From NCBI GenBank assembly GCA_002731395.1, contig PCBQ01000017.1:15051-31492 (forward strand): DNA of 16,442 nucleotides, given 5' to 3'. Below the pieces are notes generated by a model. It had not been told where the DNA came from. It ran no database searches and saw only the letters and a program-made list of their open reading frames with translations. Below are positions 1 to 5,904 of this stretch, piece by piece. This stretch comes from Methanobacteriota archaeon (GTDB lineage: Archaea > Thermoplasmatota > Poseidoniia > Poseidoniales > Poseidoniaceae). Positions within the stretch are counted from its first letter, which is position 1, and each line of letters opens with the position of its first letter. The translations under genes were made by a program, and so were the position numbers.

Positions 1-3000
1 ACCTCCTCGCCGGTGCTTGGTCAAGGGGTAAACCTCAGCCAAAGCAACAGCACGAATGAATGGGTCTGGACGCAAGCGCTCGGTGCCAACGGTGCAACAT
101 GGTGGAACGCTTCGTTCGAATCAGGCAGGATGGTACCTCGAGGGTGGTCCATCGCGCTTGACCGTGGCCAAGGATGGGACGTGGGCATCTTGCCCAACTC
201 GACGAGCGCTGGACCGCGCGCGTGGCCCTCCGGACAACAAGGGGCCGGCATCGTGCTGAGCGGAGATTACGCTGCAGAGAGTTTGGCATACCTGACTTCT
301 CCAAGTTACAGTCTGCCGGACAACAGCAGCGCACGCCTCTCGTTTAGGTCATGGGTCTGCACAGAAACGGACTGGGATGGAGGGGCTGTGCAGATTTCGG
401 TGGACGACGGAGCCACCTGGTGGTTCCCACCATACCACAGCCATACACACCACACCCTGTCGAGCATGAATCCCTATTCGCCATTTTACGGCGAGGGGAT
501 CTATGACGGATCCATCCATTCAGGAGGTTGCCCAACACGTTCGCAGACCTTCGATGCGGAGACCATTGACGTCAGCAACCTCTCCGGTCAAGACGTCCGC
601 TTCAGGTACGTGTTTTTCTCCGATACATGGGTGGAGAAGGACGGTTGGTACATCGATGATGCAGGGGTTGAAGTCGACCTGTTCTTGGATGAGGGCACAT
701 GGACGTCGCCCCCGTTCAGTGCACCAAGGCAACCGCTCTGGGGCTTGCTCGACGGCCACGCGCGTGTTCCTCCAGGCACCAACCTCACCGTAGATCTTCT
801 TCATCAAAACGGGACTGTCGTTCAAGGCTGGACTGGTCTGGCCTTGCCGACGTACGTCAGCCTCTCGACCAATCAGGTCCCCGTACTGCGCGTGCGCGTG
901 AACATGTCGACCACCTCTTCCTTGGCCTCACCCATGCTTGAACGGCTGACCTTGGGGAGCGTCGTGCACCTTGACGTTGCGCATGCAGGTGCTGCATTGC
1001 CCAGCGGGATTGTGGTGGGTCAAGACGGCTCAATGCAGAACGTGGCCGCTCAATCACGATTGCTTCCGTTCCCTGCTTGGCCAACGTGCCCCCATCAACA
1101 CGCCACCGTACACGTAATCGGTCAAGGTGCTCGTCTTGTTGCGCCTGGTGCGGCCATCACGTCGCTCGGCAATGCATCGGGCGTTGAGACCATTAGTTTG
1201 GATTGGACCAGCACACGGCTCCAGTCCAGCGTTAGCATGGAACTTCCACCCACCGCTCGTCTCGTCGAGGCTCGTGGAGAAGTGGCATGCCAACACGCCG
1301 CATCTGGCGTCCGTGTCGGCTTGGACGCACAGGTGCACGAGGTCTTCGATGTGGCCTCTTTGGGCTACGGCGATGTGCTCAGCACCGCACGTTCCCTGGC
1401 TTCTCTGGTGGATGTCAACGACGGCACGGTGCTGTGGACCGGGAACAGCAGTTCTCCCGGTCCAACGGTCGGTGCGAATCAAAGCGTAAGCCTACAATGG
1501 TGGATTGAGGGAGGGCCATCGAGTTCAACGTCCTCGGTGCCTTACAGCTTGGTGCTCGCATTGGACGCACCGGACATCAGCTTGTCCCATCCAGCCGGAG
1601 CAAGCACGGCCACCCACGTCAGCAACGACGCCAGGCACGTGCACCTCATGGGAACAGCGTCCTGCCAACGGCACGCCGACGCGCCATCGTTGCACGGCCA
1701 AAGGTGCACCACCTCTGTACGCGCGTGGGCTCCAACCGACGTGGTCCCGCTTGATCTCACGGCCCTCAGCCCCGTAAGCGAACGCCGCGTGGCGCTGGAC
1801 CTTGCCGTCGTTGATGCAGCATTGAATGCACGACGGGCCAGCAGTTCCGCTTTGGAGCATCCTCTGGAGGTTTGGGTTGTGACCGCTATGGGCGCTGTGG
1901 ACGTGACCTTGGACATCGCCTCGAGAGCAAAACTCCACGATGCGTTTCTGAGCGTTCCCACCACAACATGGACGCCGGGTACAAGCGTCACGGTCGTCAC
2001 TGAGCATGAGCGCACCGATGTCCGTGACCCATCCCTGAGCGTCCCGCCGATTGAATCGATCACGCTCGCGTTCGGAACGTCCCCATCGATGCCGCTCGGC
2101 GAGGTCATCGTGGATCGCTTGTATGATGGAAATGCGCGGTTTCGACAACCTGCTGGGGCAGGCTTGGCCGCCATACAAGCCACCAGCATCGTGTCGTGCA
2201 CCGCCGTCTCATGTGAGGTGTCGTGGACCCTCATCTCGTCGTGGTCCTTTGACGACGTGCCGCAGTTGTACTGGTGGACGGCGGCCACGGATGCAGAAGG
2301 GTTGCGTACAGGGCCTGCGGTTGAGGTCATGGAAGTCCAAGGCAACGACGTCGAAAACGACCTCGAAGTCCTGTCGCTCGAAGTGTTCGACGACCGTGGT
2401 CGAGCCTTGCATGATTGGACCCAACCGCTCTGGCCTTTCGAGATCAGTGCCAACCAAAGCCTCCAGGTGCGTGGGCAACTGAGGCTTGAGGGCATCCCGG
2501 GTGTACATCCAGCAGCAGGAGAGGCGTCCATCAGCGTGGAACTGCGCAATGGGAGTTGGATGGACAGCGTCTTGGTTGCTGTTGATGGGCAGGGGTGGTT
2601 CAACGGAACCCTGACCACCCCTCCTTCTGGCATTTTGACCAGTGGAGCGCAGTTGACCGTCGAGGCCAGAATCGTCCGGTTCGGTCCCGCAAACGCTCCC
2701 TCGACCACCAGCGAGCAGCGAGGCACGCCCCTTGCGGTCGTTCTCGTTTACGATGACGTCGTTCCGAGCTTTGTCGGTCTTGATGTTCTTGACCCGGGTG
2801 GACGTCAAGCTGCCGACGGGCACGTGCTCCCGTCGGATTCAAACGTCGCTCTGGTGCTGAGCCTCAGCGACGATCAGGGCTTGGACGGCCCTGCCTACGT
2901 CTGGTCATGGCTGGAAGCACGTGATGACGAGAACAACAATGGCGTTAGCGAGCCAAATGAATGGGTCAGAATGGTGGTTCCTTTGGCCGAAGGCCGCACG

Positions 3001-4785
3001 GAGCAGTCCCTTGATCTACCGCTGATTCAATCAAACGACATCGTTCCAACCGGGGCCGATCTAGGGCGTGCCCGGTTCGTGATTGAAGCCTACGATGTGG
3101 CAGGTCATGCCCTGCCTGGTGGCGGTGCACGTGAGGGTCCTTTCGCCGCTGAGCTGCGGCTCGAGGCACGCCGGCCTACCACGGTACCGACCTCGAGCCT
3201 GTTGCTCGATACAGATGGTGGCCGCTTGTACCCCGGGCACATGCACACCTTCTCCGTAATCGTCCAAGACGCCAACGGTTTGACCACCCTCGACGCCATT
3301 GAGGTGGCCTTGCTTGGACAGCATGAGGAGGCATGCCGCATCACTTACTTCCCCAGATTTGAGGAAACCAGACCCGATGTGGGATGCTTTTTGGGCGCAC
3401 CTGAAGTGACGGTGCATCCTCTGACCGGAGCGGCGTGGCGCTTGGACATCACCTTCCGTTTGCGTTGGGACCTCGCGATTGTTCAGGGTGATACAGACCA
3501 TGTCCCCGCCCTGTACGTGAGCGATGAGGGGCAGGATCTTGGTCTTGGATTCAGCCGTATCAGCGCCTTGACATGGTGGACGAATGCGTCAGTGGACCTT
3601 CAGGTGGTGACCGCGAGCGACACCACGCCACCCTACGGATCCTTCGTTGGGGGGACCGTCTTCGCCGAACGGGACGACATCATCAACGTCGAATACCGGG
3701 TGGTGCATGCTGAATCGAACCAGACCGCAGTGCGGCTGCCTGATGCCGTTCGTCTCGAGTGGTTCGTTACCGATGGTGCTCGGACCGACAGCGGTTCAAT
3801 GGATGTCCCGAACGACGGTCAACCAACTCTACGCCTCCCGCTGTCTTCTTCCCTCTTCGTTCGAACGTCTGGCCATCTTGAGGCAACCCTCGTCGGATGG
3901 TCGGAAGGTGAGCTCACAGCGCGTGTCTTGGTGAGCATCGATGAGCATGAGCCTCGCTTGTTGGTGACGGCCGTACAATTCCTGATTGTGGACAGCACGT
4001 CCCTTGGTGCTGTTCCTCTGCAAGTGACCGTTCAGGACGTGGAACGACCCGTGGAGGACGGCGTTTTGGCCCATTGGAGGTTGCTGCGCCAAGGTCGGGT
4101 CATGGACGGTTCAGAAGGGTCCGCTCCACTGACGCTCGAGGTCTTGGCTGGCAGTTCTGCGGTGCATTCTGGTACGGCCGATCTCCGGCCGACGGAACTG
4201 GAGGTGATGGAAGACGATGTGTGGCAGGTATGGTTCACCGCAACGGATGCAGCTGGCCGGGCAGCCGTTGGCGCAGGGAGTCCGTCTGAGCCGGTCACCG
4301 TGACCATGCGTTGGATTGCGTACCAACCCGCGCTTGCATCTCTTGTGGCCGCTCCTTACCGCCCAACCCTTGGGGAAGTGGTCAACGTGGATTTCGAAGT
4401 GGCCAACGGGGGGGTCCTCGCCGGAACCACATCAGTTCGTTTGATTGACGAAAATGGCATCACGTTGGCCGAAACTGAGGTTGCGCTTCAACCGAGCGAA
4501 CGTCAGCGTATCACATGGAGCATTGAGGCATGGGCGGTGGGCGACCTCGGGCTTCGCCTGCAACTGGACAACGGGAGCATCAGCGACGTCCCCGTGCCCT
4601 TGGCCGACGTCAGCCCATCCACTGAAGGGGCAAGCGGCAGCAAAACGGGCTGGACCAGCCTCGGCGCTCTCGCCCTCATCCTCGCCGTTGCCAGTCTTGT
4701 GATGGTCCGTTTGCAAGTCACATCCACGCGCCGAACGAAAGATTTGGTCGACCTCGAGGATTTGGGCTTTGATGAGGAAGAATGA
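1..4785 (+). CDS. Giant cell-surface protein, 5'-truncated, C-terminally membrane-anchored
   Basis: The frame is open to the window edge, so the true start lies upstream; the GTG at 13 is only the first start-like codon. Residues are counted from 13. Residues about 30-225 look like an immune-inhibitor-A/MAM-type jelly roll: a DWDGGAVQISVDDGATWW strand pair and the closing GWYIDD at 211-216. A long series of beta-rich, Ig-like modules follows with many N-x-S/T sequons. Ten cysteines fall in five local pairs (116/173, 359/426, 551/565, 729/734, 1108/1125), as expected for extracellular disulfides. Residues 972-983 match an EF-hand loop. Residues about 1437-1535 resemble a CARDB/archaeal adhesion domain. 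A hydrophobic helix at about 1547-1567 precedes TSTRRTK and an acidic tail, so the C-terminus should be cytoplasmic. Family knowledge suggests adhesion, glycan binding or an envelope structure; the exact role is unknown. No catalytic protease motif is visible in this part. Confidence 0.85.
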   Translation, partial: TSSPVLGQGVNLSQSNSTNEWVWTQALGANGATWWNASFESGRMVPRGWSIALDRGQGWDVGILPNSTSAGPRAWPSGQQGAGIVLSGDYAAESLAYLTSPSYSLPDNSSARLSFRSWVCTETDWDGGAVQISVDDGATWWFPPYHSHTHHTLSSMNPYSPFYGEGIYDGSIHSGGCPTRSQTFDAETIDVSNLSGQDVRFRYVFFSDTWVEKDGWYIDDAGVEVDLFLDEGTWTSPPFSAPRQPLWGLLDGHARVPPGTNLTVDLLHQNGTVVQGWTGLALPTYVSLSTNQVPVLRVRVNMSTTSSLASPMLERLTLGSVVHLDVAHAGAALPSGIVVGQDGSMQNVAAQSRLLPFPAWPTCPHQHATVHVIGQGARLVAPGAAITSLGNASGVETISLDWTSTRLQSSVSMELPPTARLVEARGEVACQHAASGVRVGLDAQVHEVFDVASLGYGDVLSTARSLASLVDVNDGTVLWTGNSSSPGPTVGANQSVSLQWWIEGGPSSSTSSVPYSLVLALDAPDISLSHPAGASTATHVSNDARHVHLMGTASCQRHADAPSLHGQRCTTSVRAWAPTDVVPLDLTALSPVSERRVALDLAVVDAALNARRASSSALEHPLEVWVVTAMGAVDVTLDIASRAKLHDAFLSVPTTTWTPGTSVTVVTEHERTDVRDPSLSVPPIESITLAFGTSPSMPLGEVIVDRLYDGNARFRQPAGAGLAAIQATSIVSCTAVSCEVSWTLISSWSFDDVPQLYWWTAATDAEGLRTGPAVEVMEVQGNDVENDLEVLSLEVFDDRGRALHDWTQPLWPFEISANQSLQVRGQLRLEGIPGVHPAAGEASISVELRNGSWMDSVLVAVDGQGWFNGTLTTPPSGILTSGAQLTVEARIVRFGPANAPSTTSEQRGTPLAVVLVYDDVVPSFVGLDVLDPGGRQAADGHVLPSDSNVALVLSLSDDQGLDGPAYVWSWLEARDDENNNGVSEPNEWVRMVVPLAEGRTEQSLDLPLIQSNDIVPTGADLGRARFVIEAYDVAGHALPGGGAREGPFAAELRLEARRPTTVPTSSLLLDTDGGRLYPGHMHTFSVIVQDANGLTTLDAIEVALLGQHEEACRITYFPRFEETRPDVGCFLGAPEVTVHPLTGAAWRLDITFRLRWDLAIVQGDTDHVPALYVSDEGQDLGLGFSRISALTWWTNASVDLQVVTASDTTPPYGSFVGGTVFAERDDIINVEYRVVHAESNQTAVRLPDAVRLEWFVTDGARTDSGSMDVPNDGQPTLRLPLSSSLFVRTSGHLEATLVGWSEGELTARVLVSIDEHEPRLLVTAVQFLIVDSTSLGAVPLQVTVQDVERPVEDGVLAHWRLLRQGRVMDGSEGSAPLTLEVLAGSSAVHSGTADLRPTELEVMEDDVWQVWFTATDAAGRAAVGAGSPSEPVTVTMRWIAYQPALASLVAAPYRPTLGEVVNVDFEVANGGVLAGTTSVRLIDENGITLAETEVALQPSERQRITWSIEAWAVGDLGLRLQLDNGSISDVPVPLADVSPSTEGASGSKTGWTSLGALALILAVASLVMVRLQVTSTRRTKDLVDLEDLGFDEEE

Positions 4786-4815
4786 AATTCAGGCTCATGA
4801 GGCGGTGAACCATAC

Positions 4816-4899
4816 GACGGAGTTCCCGAGCGGTCAAAGGGGGTGGACTCAAGATCCTCTGCTAAGGCTTCGCAGGTTCGAATCCTGCCTCCGTCACCA
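4816..4899 (+). tRNA. tRNA-Leu, anticodon CAA, CCA encoded
   Basis: The acceptor stem GACGGAG (4816-4822) pairs exactly with CTCCGTC (4889-4895), followed by discriminator A (4896) and an encoded CCA (4897-4899). The T arm GCAGG-TTCGAAT-CCTGC (4872-4888) is perfect. The D stem is CCC/GGG. The anticodon loop CTCAAGA (4848-4854) gives CAA at 4850-4852, reading leucine UUG. A variable region of about 12 nt fits class II tRNA-Leu, although its stem is weak. The anticodon stem GTGGA/TCCTC has one T-T mismatch (4844/4858). An AT-rich stretch at 4781-4789, overlapping the stop codon of the preceding gene, is a possible TATA element. Confidence 0.88.
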
Positions 4900-5008
4900 A
4901 TTATCCCTCACCCGACATGCTGCAGGACGACCTCTTTTGTTGTCACAAACAAGACCTCACGGGCTTCGCGTGGTCAAGAGTGCGGGGAGCAGGATTCGAA
5001 CCTGCGAA
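4869..5008. repeat. 20-bp inverted repeat formed by the T arms of two tRNA-Leu genes
   Basis: Bases 4869-4888 and the reverse complement of 4989-5008 are identical over 20 nt (the T arm plus TTC before it). The arms are 100 bp apart. Isoacceptor tRNAs often share T arms, so this may reflect common descent by inverted duplication rather than a functional repeat. Confidence 0.8.
4934..4953. terminator. Possible bidirectional terminator between convergent tRNAs
   Basis: A five-pair hairpin TTTGT-TGTC-ACAAA (4936-4949) sits between the 3' ends of the two convergent tRNAs. It gives CTTTTG on the plus strand and CTTGTTTG on the minus strand. Archaeal RNA polymerase stops at short T-runs, so both tRNA transcripts could end here. 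This is inferred from sequence alone. Confidence 0.35.
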
Positions 5009-5064
5009 CCGTTGAGGACTGCGACCTGAACGCAGCGCCGTTGACCAAGCTGGGCGATCCCCGC
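4981..5064 (-). tRNA. tRNA-Leu, anticodon CAG, no encoded CCA
   Basis: On the minus strand the acceptor stem GCGGGGA (5064-5058) pairs with TCCCCGC (4988-4982), with discriminator A at 4981. The next bases are CTC, so CCA must be added after transcription. The D stem is GCC/GGC, the anticodon stem CTGCG/CGCAG is perfect, and the loop TTCAGGT gives CAG (plus-strand bases 5026-5028), reading leucine CUG. The T arm is GCAGG-TTCGAAT-CCTGC and the variable arm is of class II size. At 84 nt it has no intron. It converges on the tRNA-Leu(CAA) gene. Confidence 0.95.
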
Positions 5065-5089
5065 GTGGTCTGAACGCTGTGCCATTCGG

Positions 5090-5096
5090 TTATCAA
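5090..5096 (-). promoter_or_regulatory. TATA-like element for tRNA-Leu(CAG)
   Basis: The minus strand reads TTGATAA 26-32 nt upstream of the tRNA 5' end. This spacing fits an archaeal TATA box with transcription starting a few bases before the mature tRNA. It lies just outside the stop codon of the phosphatase gene. Confidence 0.5.
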
Positions 5097-5097
5097 G

Positions 5098-5835
5098 TCA
5101 CCCCTCGGCCTTTTTCTGGGCAAGAATCGCCGCCACCAAGGGCGGGAAAGTGGCCCCGTGAGGTTCGGGTGAACACATCGATGCCGCTGCTTCAACTTCA
5201 GGAAAAGCGCCGCCTACAGCAACCGACCAACCGACCAGATCGAACATGCTCAAATCGTTCGGCGCATCGCCAACAGCGAGCACGTCTTCAGGCAACACAT
5301 CAAGGCGTTCGAGCACGGCTGACAGGCCCTGGCCTTTTGACAAACATGGGTCCATCACGTGAATGGCAAATCCCGTCCGCAGCACCGTAAGATGCGACCA
5401 TTGAGATTCAACCAACAGGGCCTGAATGGCTTCCATGTCCTCGTCAGTTTTGAGGCACCACTCAGATTCCCTCCATCGGTTGGTGGCAATCCCGTTCGCG
5501 TCGATGCCTGGAAGTTGCTCCGCCACCCACCGGCACGCAGCCTCTGCTTCGCGTCCGTCTGCACGCAACACGACCTCTCCATCAGGGTACCATAACACTC
5601 CACCGTTCTCGCAGACCAAGGGGCCACTCAGGCCGATGAAACGCCAGAGGCCATAGGCGATAGGTCGCGTGTTACCGGTGCAGATGATGACCGGAATATC
5701 GGCTGCTTCCAAGGCCCTAAGCGCTTCCACGGCACCGACGTGGAGCCATTTGTTCGCGTCGGTCAAGGTCCCATCAATGTCCACAGCCACCAACTTTGGT
5801 ACCCATCCTTCTGGCAGCCACACCATGCTGGGCAT
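5098..5835 (-). CDS. Archaeal-type phosphoglycolate phosphatase (HAD superfamily)
   Basis: Predicted to remove phosphate from 2-phosphoglycolate, giving glycolate, in the cytoplasm (EC 3.1.3.18). Motif I is VDIDGTLT, with nucleophile D19 and acid/base D21. Motif II is CTGNT, with T53. A lysine in LSKGQGL serves as motif III and GDAPNDLSMF as motif IV. The cap between motifs II and III contains CENGGVLW, typical of the Cof/PGP group. The ATG at 5835 is chosen because AAGGAGGAG lies nine bases ahead of it; this gives 245 residues, close to the usual size. A GTG at 5880 would add 15 residues but would place the Shine-Dalgarno inside the gene. The gene is divergent from the metal ATPase with a gap of about 70 bp. 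Related sugar-phosphate or mannosyl-3-phosphoglycerate phosphatases of the same subfamily cannot be excluded. Confidence 0.85.
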   Translation of the reverse strand: MPSMVWLPEGWVPKLVAVDIDGTLTDANKWLHVGAVEALRALEAADIPVIICTGNTRPIAYGLWRFIGLSGPLVCENGGVLWYPDGEVVLRADGREAEAACRWVAEQLPGIDANGIATNRWRESEWCLKTDEDMEAIQALLVESQWSHLTVLRTGFAIHVMDPCLSKGQGLSAVLERLDVLPEDVLAVGDAPNDLSMFDLVGWSVAVGGAFPEVEAAASMCSPEPHGATFPPLVAAILAQKKAEG

Positions 5836-5844
5836 TGGTTTGTT

Positions 5845-5853
5845 CTCCTCCTT
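5845..5853 (-). promoter_or_regulatory. Shine-Dalgarno site that fixes the phosphatase start
   Basis: The minus strand reads AAGGAGGAG, then nine bases, then ATG at 5835. This strong match to the 16S 3' end supports the shorter start. Confidence 0.75.
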
Positions 5854-5867
5854 ATGCGTTCGCGCAT
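5854..5867. promoter_or_regulatory. Perfect hairpin in the divergent intergenic gap
   Basis: ATGCG-TTCG-CGCAT forms a five-pair stem with a TTCG tetraloop, next to the phosphatase Shine-Dalgarno site and 38 bp before the ATPase start. It could be an RNA structure in either leader or a small DNA operator. A chance origin is possible at this length. Confidence 0.3.
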
Positions 5868-5892
5868 GCTGATGAATCACGATGACCTTGGT

Positions 5893-5898
5893 GGGAGG
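5893..5898 (+). promoter_or_regulatory. Shine-Dalgarno site for the metal ATPase
   Basis: GGGAGG lies six bases before the GTG at 5905 and is the best ribosome-binding site in the 5' region of this frame, so it decides the start. Confidence 0.55.
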
Positions 5899-5904
5899 TT
5901 TGAT

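Noticed and set aside
13..15. GTG at 13 as the true start of the giant gene
   Set aside because: The frame continues open to base 1, there is no signal peptide after it, and no ribosome-binding site can be judged; the gene almost surely begins upstream.
1542..2726. 394-codon open frame antisense to the giant surface gene
   Set aside because: Its product is Ser/Thr/Arg-rich without any motif and lies wholly inside a well-supported gene; GC-rich DNA produces such frames by chance.
4769..5073. Small open frames across the tRNA region
   Set aside because: They translate through two clear tRNA genes and have no protein features.
5740..5904. Longer N-terminus for the metal ATPase starting at 5740
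   Set aside because: It would overlap the phosphatase gene and its ribosome site, and the added residues show no domain; the GTG at 5905 has a good Shine-Dalgarno.
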